DNA of 64,000 bases from Chrysomallon squamiferum (taxonomy: Eukaryota > Mollusca > Gastropoda > Neomphalida > Peltospiridae), in the NCBI GenBank assembly GCA_012295275.1, contig CM022672.1:2887443-2951442 (forward strand). Direction: 5' to 3'. A program made the translations under genes and the position numbers. The first letter of the stretch is position 1. Each line of letters starts with the position of its first letter. Below are positions 15,436 through 28,845 of the stretch, one piece after another. The notes below the pieces were generated by a model, which did not search any database, was not told the origin of the DNA, and saw nothing but the letters and a program-made list of their open reading frames with translations.

Positions 15436-15666
15436 GTGTGTATTGTGTGTGTTTGTGTGTATGTGTGTGTATTTGTGTGTATGTGTGTGTATTTGTGTGT
15501 ATGTGTGTGTATTTGTGTGTATGTGTGTGTATGTGTGTGTGTATGTGTGTGTGTGTGTGTATGTGTGTGTGTTTGTGTGTATTTGTGTGTATGTGTGTGT
15601 ATTTGTGTGTATGTGTGTGTATTTGTGTGTATGTGTGTGTATTTGTGTGTATTTGTGTGTGTATAT
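15436..15666 (+). repeat. 20-bp TG-type minisatellite
   Basis: Alternating tttgtgtgta and tgtgtgtgta blocks give a 20-bp period over about 230 bp. The centre (about 15530-15580) slips to other lengths. The Cys-Val and Thr-His frames are artefacts. Confidence 0.93.
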
Positions 15667-15819
15667 ATACATAAATCTGACACATACGCTAATTTAATTA
15701 CTTAAATCTCGTACAGCAAATTTAGCTTTATTTATCGTATGAGGCTTATGAATATTTTTATTATTCCTTCCTATCTAGTGACGTTTCTGATAATGTAATT
15801 CTGTTCTGATAACAATGGG

Positions 15820-15960
15820 TTCCTTGTAGTGCCGCGCAGCGCAAACACTTAGCCGTCCTCCGAGTACGTAAAGTATTTCCGCTTATTTCTTAGTTCCGGT
15901 GTGTCGACCTTAGCACAACAATGTAGACTCAGGCAGGAATGTCAGCAGCTTTTAGTAGCT
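15820..15960. promoter_or_regulatory. Second CpG-rich stretch
   Basis: About ten CpGs, including gccgcgcagcgc near 15830, and another TTCCGGT core near 15894. It ends where an (AAT)n tract begins at 15966. It may be related to the CpG-rich stretch 0.7 kb upstream, with the minisatellite grown between them. The function is not shown. Confidence 0.25.
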
Positions 15961-15965
15961 TTGAA

Positions 15966-15988
15966 ATAATAATAATAATAATAGTAAA

Positions 15989-16070
<82 letters not shown>

Positions 16071-16071
16071 G
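15966..16071 (+). repeat. (AAT)n microsatellite
   Basis: About 100 bp of AAT with two AGT/AAA interruptions. Confidence 0.96.
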
Positions 16072-18901
16072 TAAAATATTTATACACATACACTTGCATA
16101 CACACATCAAAATAATCACGTATATTTTTTTACTATTTCATATTTGCACATTTCTGTTTCTACACGCATTCATATGTGCTTTTGTGGTGTGTGTATAATA
16201 AAAAAAAATACATGTGTGATTCTATTCATACATGTATGCTACTGTGTGTGCATTTATATGTGTATATAAACTTTATTTTTGTTGTAAGTATGGCTTATAG
16301 TGTCAGTGATGGCGGTTTTATATTTCCCGGTGTTTTCATTGTTTTACACGTATGCGTTTGACGAAAAAAGCACGCACAGGTACACGCCTACGCATAACCG
16401 TATACACTATTCTTCTATCAATTTATAAATGAATGTACACGCTTGTCCCTACACACGGCACTTAATATTCTCATGATTCAGCTATCATCAAACGTTTCGA
16501 CAATATCAGTTTGTAAGAGGCTGCAGACAGAAATGGGAGGATACTTGTTAAAGTAACATTTCCTGTTACCCACACTTTCCACTTACCATGCTTGTACGTG
16601 CATCACGGAGAATAATTATATTATGAGGAGTAGTCTTTGTTACTGTTCGCGCCGTTATTATTTGTTATTGTTCTGGTAAATCGTTTTGTCACGTTTATTT
16701 AATTTATTATGTATATTTGTTTTAGGTCTTTTGTGATTGATGTGAGAGTGGATAAGTTTCTATTCTCATGTTTTAAGAATATATATATATATATATATGT
16801 TTATCAGTCAATTTCATTTGTATCACTTTACCATTACAAAAATGATTCATATATTTCATACATTACACACACACACACACGCACACACATATATATAAAT
16901 GCGCACTGTGTGACAAGAGACAGAGAGGGAGAGAGAGTAAACGAGAGCCATCATTTCGTCAAGAACAGTTTCATTGATTATTCTGTTTATTAATTAACCT
17001 GCATGTGATTACATGTACTGCAAGTTCATTCAACTCTTTGACATTCATACTACAGTGTAGTTTATGATTTTGTTTGTTTGTTGTTGTCATTTCGCATGGT
17101 TTTCATTTACTAATACAAAACAGCACGATAATCATGCTGATTAGACATACTGATGAATGCTAAGAAGTATTATGTGCACGCATGCTTGTACCTGGGTTGT
17201 GTTCTGAGGACAGACTCGCGGTAAACATGTAGATGTAACAAACAGTTCTCTCGCTCTGATTAGTTCATGACACGTGTCATGCAGTTTTAATGCAGAAAAA
17301 ACAAACAACATCTGTCTCTCGGAAAGAATAATTTTAATGAAGCATATTCTTTTGGAATTAATACACACGAATGCACAGATGCCGCACGCACGCACGCACG
17401 CACGCACACTCGAATACGCATGCATACGTATAATCGAAATGAATAATTAAAAAACATTAATAAGTTGCCGAAGCGATGCTGCATAATGTATGACTGAACC
17501 GTATTTAATGCCGATTTTATGAATTATAAAAGCTGAGATTCGATTTACTTTGGGAATTTCGTAGTTCTGTTATTTCAATGCACTGTTACTGTACACACGT
17601 TTTGTACCTAATGTACTTTCTTTAGCCGGAGCTTTCCCATGTTGACTGTGGTAAATGTTTCTCACCAGTTCGCGTACAGGCTGTCAGTTTTACTTATTTT
17701 ACTTTCATTTAATTTATTCTGACAAAGGAAGCGATTACGTAACGGTGTCCCAGCAAGACGGCCATGTTAACTCTATTATCGTTTTCGTTTGTCTGGAAAC
17801 AAGAAACTAGCTACAGAGATACATTTAATTTTTTTTTTTTAAATGTTCATGAATAAAAGAAATAATATTAAACTAATGTAAAAAGGCAATACTATTACAC
17901 ACAATTTCCTCTCAAGAACGCGAATGACGGATCTAGGTTATATGTATATATATATATATATACGTCCTATAACGATTTCAGATCAAGCCAAAACTAATAA
18001 CAGGCCTACGATGACAAGGGATATTAAACATGCCTGTCTCTGCCGAGAATTTTACTTAATGCCACTGTTTAAGATCTAACCATTCTTCTTCGTCTAGTAG
18101 TATTACGTCGATTTAATCTCCTCCTTTGTGATTTCTCTACGAACTCGGTGATGATGTTATGTAGAAATAATGAAGTCAAAAATGTCATAATATTTTGTAT
18201 GTGTGTATGTGTTTGTTATGAGTATGTATTTGTGTGTGTACGTATGTTTGTGTGTATGTACGTACGTACGTACGTAAACATGTCGTGTAGCTTAACGATC
18301 TGTTCACGAAATATTTTAGTATTAGATCAATTTCCCGAATAGCAAATGGTGATTTATTAAAGAAATGAGATATGTTTAGCAATAATTATTAAACCGATTC
18401 CTCTGAAATTTCATTAAGTTACACACGCATGTCATTACAGCTGTATATAATAATCTGCAAAAACACTCGCACGCGTTCTTATAGGGAGCCGTATTGATTT
18501 ACTAATCAATTCATAGACCATAATTTTATTCTTAGGTGTTAAAAAAAGATATATTATTTACGTACAAGCCGATGTGTATTTATCGTATTGTTGTCGTTTC
18601 GTCGAACTGCTGTTGCTGAATGTTAAATAAGGATCTAATCGAAATTCTGTTTATTCATATGCAGACACATTGGTCCGGTAATAATTCGAGGCATTCTGCC
18701 ACGAAACTGACAAATGAAATGGAAAGAAATGTCATTACTGCTCGTACGTTAGATGTGGCAATTATGTTCTTCTAACTTAAGACGGGCGTTTTTTTAAAAT
18801 TATTATTAAGAAACTGGACAAAGCATTGTGTCCTTATTATTTTATGCTTGGTGAGTGATGATAATTATGATGATGATGATGATTGTGGTGTTGCTGGTGG
18901 A
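16072..18901. other. Unique AT-rich stretch with short tetranucleotide tracts
   Basis: Short TA and CA runs lie at 16783-16798 and 16867-16893. (ACGC)n is at 17386-17407 and a pure (ACGT)n at 18258-18276; both are CpG-containing repeats. A CGKCFS-like codon run at about 17645-17665 is too short to mean a zinc finger. No gene is supported. Confidence 0.45.
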
Positions 18902-19079
18902 AATAATTATCTTACCATATATTTGTTAATTCTTTCTTTGTTCATTTTTGAAAGATTTTGTTTTCTTCTTTTTTTCTGAATTTTCATGGCGATTATGAGA
19001 TTACTGTGTTCTACTTCTTCTTCTTATTTGACTGTGATATTTTTGTTTTTACTGTCATTGCTGATGTTGGTGTCGATGA
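18902..19079 (+). repeat. Dispersed repeat, copy A (178 bp)
   Basis: This segment, from aataattatcttaccatata to gttggtgtcgatga, recurs at 20909-21081 in the same orientation at over 90% identity by eye. Differences are mainly in its T-run and its TTC run. The flanks differ: here a GAT-rich sequence on the left and a unique sequence on the right. The family is unknown to me. Confidence 0.9.
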
Positions 19080-19082
19080 CAG

Positions 19083-19237
19083 TTATTACCAGTACAGCAG
19101 TAAAATAAATAAAATAAAATAAAGAAACAATGAAACAAACAATTTTACTAATAAAAATATATTAATAAACAAAAACCAAAAAAGTAAAAAAAAAGAGAAA
19201 AATAACCATCAACAACAAAAACAAACAAACAAACAAA

Positions 19238-19284
<47 letters not shown>

Positions 19285-19290
19285 ATTCAT
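19083..19290 (+). repeat. (AAAC)n and (AAAT)n tracts
   Basis: A-rich sequence followed by AAAC at about 19218-19236 and AAAT at 19236-19285. Confidence 0.9.
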
Positions 19291-19953
19291 TTTCTATCGA
19301 CCAGCTTTTTCGCGCCCCCATTTTGCCCTTTAACTTCTTTATTTCCTTTTTCCTTTATTGTTCTGTTCTTCTATTCCTTCGGTCTTTTTTCTTTCTTTCT
19401 TTCTATCATCTGTTGCATCATTTGCGAAAAAAACTAATTATTCACTAGATTCTTGGAGTCTTAAAAAGTTGAAAGGTTTCCGAGAAGTCCATAAAATACA
19501 AGTGACATTTTTTTTTTTTTTTTTTTTTCGAAATTCAGGCATTTTACTTGATTCCTCAGATCACTGTACTGAATGAAGTGAAGAGGTTTCCTTGATCCCG
19601 TTAACTTTGTTATTGTGTAAAGTTCTTTGCAGTAATATTGGGGATTAGTATTCTTCGTGTTTTGACGATCTGGACTTGCAGGCAGACTTTCAGAGTGCTC
19701 AGTGACACTTCGTGCACTGAACATTCTAAGATTTTGAAGTACATTCTGAAAAAACCAGTCTCATAGAGACTGTTTAATTTTCTTTCTTTTTCCCCTTGCT
19801 GTAGTTTTAATTAAAGGCGGTATATATATAAATATATATAAAGTATATTTCATTGATTACAGTCGAGTTTCCCTAGAGTCACAGCAGTAGAGTCTTTCTT
19901 TTTGTTTTCTGCATTGCAACAAGCAGATTTTAACGTGTGTGAGCTTGAAAGCT

Positions 19954-19984
<31 letters not shown>

Positions 19985-20748
19985 TAAAGACACATATAAA
20001 AAAAAATTATATTGTCATTAGTAATAATATATTTTTTATGTCTCTTTAATAATTAAGGAGTAAAACTATCACAATTGTTGAAAAAGTGTGGAAGTAAAGA
20101 ACGGCACTGAAAAAAATTGATGACTGATCTCTGGTCTGTGACCCGTCTACAGAAAACAAACATGCAGTATTTTGTTCCGTTTTTCTTTTCCTTTATTTAT
20201 TTCTTAAAGATGTAAGAATACTAAATACATTGTGTATGTGTGTGTGTTTGTGTGGGTGGGGGTGCGTGTGTTATGACCTCATATATATCTGTAGCAAATA
20301 AAGAAACAAATGTATCTAAATTATCGTTAAATAAATAAATGATCGCAAGTCTTCTTAAAACTAACAAAACACGAGCATTCTCGCAGACTTTATGTGCCCT
20401 TCTTGGAATTTGGTCACATATGATAAAATCAATTCTGTCCAACGGTAGGGAAAGAAATGAGAACAAAGAAGACCAAAAAAAAAAAAAAAGTTATTTATTG
20501 TTCATCAATAATGGTATCGTCAGTTATAACACACAAGAGTCTCCGCCATGTTAAAACTATTGACTGCAGGGTAAAAGAAATGTTAAACTGCAGATTTTGT
20601 GGAGAACTGGGTGTATTTTGAAACACCAGACGAAAGATAAAGGAAAGCTTAAAGAGACCCTGGCTCTAGATAAACACTTACAGATATCGTTTAATTCATA
20701 TGATTTTGTTTTTGTTGAAATTCTTTGATTTTCTGTTTATTTAATAGT

Positions 20749-20752
<4 letters not shown>
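19291..20752. other. Unique stretch with T-run and (TG)n
   Basis: T-run at about 19508-19528, (TG)n at 19959-19984, A-run near 20476. The minus frame 19461-19724 is partly a poly-A/T read and has no splice support. Nothing else recognised. Confidence 0.45.
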
Positions 20753-20785
<33 letters not shown>

Positions 20786-20879
20786 GTAAATAATAAATAA
20801 TAATAATAATAGAGTATAATGATAATAATAATAATAGTAATAATAATAATAGTAAATAATAATAAAAATAATAATAATG

Positions 20880-20911
<32 letters not shown>
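20753..20911 (+). repeat. Interrupted (AAT)n
   Basis: AAT tracts broken by AGT and GAT triplets. They abut dispersed-repeat copy B directly. Confidence 0.93.
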
Positions 20912-20914
<3 letters not shown>

Positions 20915-21081
20915 TATCTTACCATATATTTGTTAATTCTTTCTTTGTTCATTTTTGAAAGGGTTTTTTTTTTTTTTCTGAATTTTCATGGCGATTATGA
21001 GATTACTGTATTCTTCTTCTTCTTCTTATTTGACTGTGATATTTTTGTTTTTACTGTCATTGCTGATGTTGGTGTCGATGA
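20909..21081 (+). repeat. Dispersed repeat, copy B
   Basis: Second copy of the 18902-19079 segment. The left boundary is in (AAT)n and the right boundary passes at gatgaagaag into (GAA)n, so both ends coincide with microsatellites that are absent or shorter at copy A. Confidence 0.9.
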
Positions 21082-21146
21082 AGAAGAAGAAGAAGAAGAA
21101 GAAGAAGAAGAAGAAGAAGAAGAAGAAGAAGAAAAAGAAGAAGAAA
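21079..21146 (+). repeat. (GAA)n microsatellite
   Basis: About 20 GAA units with one AAA interruption. Pure purine GAA tracts can form triplex DNA. Confidence 0.96.
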
Positions 21147-22720
21147 CATACGCGATCAGGATGGACTGTTCATCATTTTGCCGATGAGCGTTCATCTGAT
21201 TACTTACATGAATACTCAGCTTTTAGCTCTAAAATCAAGGAATCGCGTATTTTAATAAGATGGAGTATGACACGCCAGTCCCAGACGATATCTTGAAATT
21301 TTAAAAAAAAAAGACAAAAAGACAAGACAAATATCTGAAAGGTCATCTCTGTTATAAATCGATTCAGCGGCCGGATACATTAACAGTGAGAGGACAGATG
21401 TATAAAGAGCGAAACCACACAAATACAAATATTAAAAAAAAAAAACACGAGAGAGAGAAAAAAAAAGAAAACGTGTTATTAGGACAATTGATAACACTGA
21501 TAGCATAACCATTGTTTAACGCCAAGAATCTATAACAAAGCCAGTGACGTCAAAGAATTTCTTATTTGATTTACGAAGCGATGGGGCGAGTTCTGTATTA
21601 AGGATAGTTGCTGACAGATGATACAATAATTATCGTTTGCGCTAACGTAGGAAACTGACTGGAATTCCTTAGAGCACTGTAAAGAATTGACTGGTATTCT
21701 GTGCAGTCCTACAGTACAGTAACCAAGGGAATGTACTCAAGTTATCAATAAATGTGTAACGTATCTTAGATCTTTATATGATAAGTAACATTCTGAAATA
21801 TCTCGAAATCTAGAACAGGATCATTCATGATATTTCTACGCAACGCACATACACGTAACGTATCGATACATATTATAGAGACATAGATATACACATAGAT
21901 ACATAGACTCATACGTACATACACACATTTATTCGTTTCTTTATACATATATATATATATATAGATATCACACACATACATAAATACATATATATATATA
22001 CAAACACGTACACACACATACACACACACACACATATATATTTATACACACACAAACACACACAGTCACACACACACACACACATATATATATATAAACA
22101 CACCCACACTGAGACACACACACACACACATACATACGCCCGCACATACCAATAAGCGACAAGTCACATCAGAGGCGGTTTCGGAAATACTTTTTCTCGC
22201 TGTGAATCCTACAGGTGACAATATCCGCTCACGCTGTTTAACAGTTGGACCCAAATTGAGCTTATTTTTTTTACATTAAAGACATGGGCGAAACTGTAAA
22301 GACTGATGTGAAAATAGGTTAACCCTTGCGTGCTCGAAACTGTTAACCTCGCCGCACTGTGCAGCACACGCAAACTTTGTTAGATGAGATTAAAACGAAA
22401 ACAAAAATAGAAAAGAAAGAACATTTTTAAGAAAGCGAAAAGAGTTAGAGACTAACAGCAAAGGTGTATACTTTTATTTAAGGAGTAGATCCTAATGATG
22501 ATGATGATGATGATAATGATAATGATAAGAAGTGGAAGAAATAATTAATGATTGATCTAAAGGAAAAGAAGAAAAGATGATGATGATGATGATGATGATG
22601 ATAATAATAAGAAATTCAATCAAATATGTTATGTATTATTGCATGACTGAATTAAATCTAAGAAAATACTACAGGATACACGAAATAATTATTCATTACT
22701 TTTCTTATAATTGAGTATTA
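21147..22720. other. Mixed stretch with CA/TA repeats
   Basis: Unique sequence with a CRE at 21545. A cluster of TA and CA tracts lies at 21945-22135. High-complexity CpG-bearing DNA follows at 22140-22380, and GAT runs at 22497-22514 and 22577-22606. A possible exon on the minus strand at about 22150-22256 is discussed as a finding but is too weak to call. Confidence 0.45.
21545..21552. promoter_or_regulatory. Perfect CRE palindrome TGACGTCA
   Basis: Consensus CREB/ATF site in non-repetitive sequence. Occupancy unknown. Confidence 0.35.
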
Positions 22721-22920
22721 GTTGCGAGCGATTTGCAGGGAATCTGGGATGATGCTCATTACAAAAGATTTCTAATCGTCATCCAGGGAAATATATTACG
22801 TCATAAACCGCTCGTTACGTCATTACTATGGCAGCGGTTCGAGAGAACGTTGACAGTTCGTTAATATTCATTAGCGTGTTACAGATATGGTTTTATTGTT
22901 CGTTTACAAAAATAATCGAA
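22721..22920. promoter_or_regulatory. Candidate conserved non-coding stretch
   Basis: High-complexity DNA with two TTACGTCAT sites (about 22795 and 22815), ggttcgagag and several ATTA cores (attcattagcg, attaatattc). It differs from the low-complexity DNA on both sides. The regulatory role is inference only. Confidence 0.25.
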
Positions 22921-22995
22921 TATGTAATTATTCCCAGGTGAATGGTTTGTGAACGTAAATAGCAAGGCTTTTCCTTTAGTTTGGGTTTATTAAAA

Positions 22996-23042
22996 ACGTA
23001 TAATATTTTATAGTATTTCAACGTATAATATTTTATAGTATT
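22996..23042 (+). repeat. Two-copy 25-bp tandem repeat
   Basis: acgtataatattttatagta then tt occurs at 22996 and 23021, two identical 22-base cores 25 bp apart. Confidence 0.9.
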
Positions 23043-23320
23043 AAAAATTCATTAAACGTTATTCAGTAATGACCAACATTATCTCTATGAACTTAGCATT
23101 AAGCACTGATATCTTTGTATATATGTATGTATGTATGTATGTGTTTGTGTGAGTATATGTGCGTGTATGTGTGTGTCAATGTACTTTGTGTATATACTCA
23201 TTTATATTAACTAGTTTTGTTTGTCATAGAATATATAATCAGTCTGTCACAAGCCGGCTTATTAAAACAATGGATACGTAGTCCAACATATTTAAAAAAT
23301 ATAAATAAAATTAAATAATT

Positions 23321-23426
23321 AAAATAATAATAATAATAATAATAATCATAATAATCATAATCATAATCATAATCATAATCATAATCATAATAATAATAAT
23401 AATCATAATAATAATAATAATAATAA
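23321..23426 (+). repeat. (AAT)n/(AATC)n compound repeat
   Basis: AAT and ataatc-type units alternate over about 100 bp. Confidence 0.93.
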
Positions 23427-23516
23427 CATTTTTCTTAAAAACACCTGCAATATTTTAATGGATAATAATATTGACATAATGAATGTATTTATCTAAATCG
23501 TTTTCTTCTCTTGTTT

Positions 23517-23518
23517 AA

Positions 23519-23553
<35 letters not shown>

Positions 23554-23556
23554 ATA
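23517..23556 (+). repeat. (AAAT)n microsatellite
   Basis: About ten AAAT units, 60 bp beyond the end of the candidate exon's intron start. Confidence 0.95.
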
Positions 23557-23612
23557 TACAGTTATTATTATTGTAAATATTATTAAATAATTCCTATAAC
23601 TAAATCCCTTAC

Positions 23613-23869
23613 CTAAAATACGAGTTTCCGTAATCTATGGGGCTTGAATGAACGGCGCGAACAACTAAATGTCCATTATTTCTGAGAGGAGACGCTTTGG
23701 AAGAACCATCCGCGGTTTTCTTTCTTCTTTTCTTGATGGAGGAGAACGCTCTCCTCAATACTCCTAGATTCGCCTTCACCGCGTCCACACTTTCATTCTG
23801 AAGTCCCTGTATGTCCGTCAGTTTTTCCGAAAGTCTGTCCGGTGAAGGACTGTACTGCTTTTTCTGCAT
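23613..23869 (-). CDS. Probable first coding exon of an unidentified protein
   Basis: This is the strongest coding signal in the window. On the minus strand an ATG at 23869 lies in a good context (AAAC before ATG) and opens 85 full codons plus two bases. The exon ends TTTTAG, followed by a consensus donor GTAAGG starting at 23612; reading on gives a stop at once, which fits an intron. The protein has varied composition, unlike the simple-repeat frames elsewhere. SPSPD is at residues 7-11. A leucine/isoleucine/valine-spaced stretch (LSEKLTDIQGLQ, then VDAVKANLGVL) at about 13-38 could be a short amphipathic helix. A basic cluster KKRRKK at 46-51 could be a nuclear or membrane-binding signal, and Ser/Pro sites follow at 56-61 and 75-77. 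The frame is open further upstream to 23950 but crosses a poly-F run from an A14/T14 tract, so the internal Met is preferred. That T-run followed by tttgag could also be an acceptor of a 5' UTR intron. I do not recognise the family, and the following exon is not found. Confidence 0.7.
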
Positions 23870-24600
23870 GTTTCTTGTCAATACGTTTCTCAAATTCACA
23901 AAAAAAAAAAAAAACGATATTTTCACGTGTCTTTTGATACAGTAATGCAAATATTTCTATCCTCTTTCAAGTCGCATCAGTGTGTAATCCCTTCTTTCTG
24001 AGACGAATAAACGTTGGCCGAACGAAGCGTACGTTCAGAAATCTAGTCCGTGTTTATAAAACGTCCGTGCGAAACCGTTGTCATATCCTGATGGTCCTAA
24101 CAGCGCTATCAATTTGGTTTGACAGTCACGTGAAAGCGAGAGAAAAAGAGAGAGAGAGAGACTGAGAGCGTATTCGACTGCAGCGCGTCCAGTCACCTGT
24201 GGAATAATTATGATCCGCAGTAGTCAATCGAACAACGTCAACTGCCGACACGCAAGGCTAATTGGAACGACGCGCAACTCACATCACTTTTTTTTTCCAA
24301 TGTCACGCTATACAAAGATGACGTTACTTTTGGGTTTTTTTTTTTTTTTTTTTTTCTGTTAAGGAAAAGCTTTGTTACAGTTTTTTCACTCGCTTAATTG
24401 GCACTTCCCCAACGCAACACCGAGCAGAGTATAAGTCACAGTTTAAACGTGGCTACAAACACCCGCGGTTGCACCGTTTCCTCTGTCTCTTAAGAGAGCG
24501 ACCAGCGTGTTTTGTTAACACAGAGCGAATTCGTTCCGTCATTTCCGTTAACGCGCGTTCCGTTCAGTTGAGTAACACAAGGCGGAGTCGGTGAACGCTT
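23870..24600 (-). promoter_or_regulatory. Candidate 5' UTR and promoter of the minus-strand exon
   Basis: DNA upstream of the 23869 start is unusually rich in CpG for this window: 23940-24110, 24180-24290 and 24410-24600 contain clusters such as acgacgcgcaac, cccgcggttg and aacgcgcgttcc. It also holds TGACGTTA near 24319 and T-runs at 24287 and 24338. CpG-rich DNA directly upstream of a coding exon fits a promoter and 5' leader. I see no clear TATA box or start site on the minus strand, and the plus-strand frame at 23980-24165 is a shadow. Confidence 0.4.
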
Positions 24601-24655
24601 CAATTATTTGACTTAAGAGCAGTGGTGCTGGCGGACATGAGGAAAAGTGTGGACT

Positions 24656-26235
<1,580 letters not shown>

Positions 26236-26238
26236 CAC

Positions 26239-26281
<43 letters not shown>
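26236..26281 (+). repeat. (CA)n microsatellite
   Basis: About 23 CA units with one upstream break. Confidence 0.96.
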
Positions 26282-26286
<5 letters not shown>

Positions 26287-26889
26287 TCAAGTTGTAACAT
26301 AAAACAGGACAAAGCAGTCGCTGGATTTGTAACAGCATCAAGCAATGAATCACTGCATGGTTGTCATTTTACCAGCAAAGCAATCAAACCGTTCACGTGT
26401 TTGTTCCATAAATAACTGTGACACACTGCATTTTCACAGTGTTCAGTTGCAAATAATATCAGTGGCATTATAGGCTGGAATATGATACAAAGCAGAGAAC
26501 ACAATATTTGACATATGCTATAATTTATAAACAAATCTGAAGTATTTTTCATTTCTCGTTTTTAATTTTTTGTTATTGTAATTTATATTTTTTATTTTTT
26601 TATTTTTTATTATTATTTTTTTTTTTTCTTATTTTAAAATACAGTTCATTTCTTTCACCGTGTTTTAAATTAAAAATTAATAAATACCAATCTAATGACT
26701 ATCAAATGACGAAGTTGTTAAGGGTATTTGCTTTAATTGTAATAATTACATTTTAGTTATCAGTAAATATAAATTTACCCACGTAGCTGTCGACCACAAT
26801 AATTTTAACTACATTGTAGTCCCTGTTGTAGTTCACACTTATTCTTGACACGGCAACAGATGTAACATCAATTCCCAGTGAGTATATGA
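26282..26889. other. Unique AT-rich stretch
   Basis: AT-rich, with T-rich sequence at 26555-26640. No coding or element signal. Confidence 0.45.
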
Positions 26890-27040
26890 CGTAAATAAAA
26901 GTGAAAATGACGTCATAATTAAAGCGTAGATATATATATAGTTCACAGCCGTTCTTTACGGATATTTTCAAAATGAATGTGAAAATGACGTCATAATTAA
27001 ATATATTACATCCAGCCATTTCTGAGATGACAGAAATAAA
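26890..27040. promoter_or_regulatory. CRE module with a 23-bp direct repeat
   Basis: An identical 23-base string occurs at 26901-26923 and 26979-27001. Each copy contains gtgaaaATGACGTCAT followed by AATTAA, so a perfect ten-base bZIP palindrome sits next to a homeodomain-type core. The region also holds atatgacgtaaataaaagtg (26883) and a related piece gacagaaataaaagtgaa near 27028. The arrangement resembles a small enhancer with repeated bZIP/homeodomain sites. The minus-strand frame 26753-27019 reads the repeat as a duplicated peptide and is not thought to be coding. Confidence 0.45.
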
Positions 27041-27128
27041 AGTGAAATGAAAATGTTCTCGTAGACAACTTTGTACTGCATATATCTTAAATTCTATCTC
27101 CCGGGCGTCAAAACAAGAGCAATAGCAG

Positions 27129-27147
27129 CAGCAGCAGCAGCCGTAGC

Positions 27148-27185
<38 letters not shown>
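27129..27185 (+). repeat. (CAG)n and (TAG)n
   Basis: CAG at about 27129-27142, then AGT units to 27185. Confidence 0.93.
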
Positions 27186-28261
<1,076 letters not shown>

Positions 28262-28400
28262 AGTATTAATATTATTATTATTATTATTGTTACTGTTATT
28301 ATTATTAATATTGCTGTTGTTATTATTATTACTGTAATTGTTGTTATTATTATTGTTATTATTATTGTTGTTGTTGTTGTTATTACTTGTAAATGTCTTG
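28262..28400 (+). repeat. (ATT)n/(GTT)n field
   Basis: Interrupted ATT and GTT triplets. Leu/Ile/Val frames across it are artefacts. Confidence 0.93.
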
Positions 28401-28439
28401 ATGATATTAACAGAAGAAATAAAAAATAATTTTAATGAT

Positions 28440-28745
28440 AGCAGCCGTAGTTATACTTCCATTGTTAGCAGTGTTAGTATTAGTAGTAATAGTAATACTT
28501 GTATTATCAGAATTAACTAGTAGCAGTAGTAATAGTTGTAATATTAATATTAGTAGTAATAGTACTAATAACAGAGTAGTTATAGTAGTTGTTGTATGAG
28601 TAGTATTAGTAGTAATTGTTGTAGTAGTCGTAGTATTAGAAGCAAGAGTGATAGAAATTGTTATAGTAGTCGTAGTAGTAGTAGCAGCCGTAGTTGTAAT
28701 AACTGTTGTAGTAGATATATCATTAGTAATAGTAGTTGCTGAAGT
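28440..28745 (+). repeat. Degenerate (AGT)n triplet field
   Basis: Three-base periodicity of AGT, AAT, TGT and CGT triplets persists for about 300 bp despite many substitutions. It looks like an old trinucleotide microsatellite. Confidence 0.85.
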
Positions 28746-28845
28746 GACAGTAACACAATTCTAAAAGCACCTTCTAACACGACAGCTACTGTCCAGTCAT
28801 AAAACTACCTTGTTATTTACACGGCACAATAATATTTACTTGTAC

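Noticed and set aside
15436-15666. CRISPR-like regular array
   Set aside because: No unique spacers; it is a 20-bp TG-type minisatellite in a eukaryotic genome.
17640-17690. CGKCFS-like codons suggesting a C2H2 zinc finger
   Set aside because: Only a few residues match, the histidine pair is missing and no neighbouring finger exists.
22832-22845. GGTTCGAGAG as a tRNA B box
   Set aside because: No A box at a suitable distance and no cloverleaf.
24425-24440. tataagt as a plus-strand TATA box
   Set aside because: It is on the strand opposite the exon and has no downstream transcript or exon support.
26753-27019. 88-codon minus frame with a duplicated NYDVIFTFI peptide
   Set aside because: The peptide repeat is just the duplicated CRE string translated; Met-poor, AT-rich and no splice signals.
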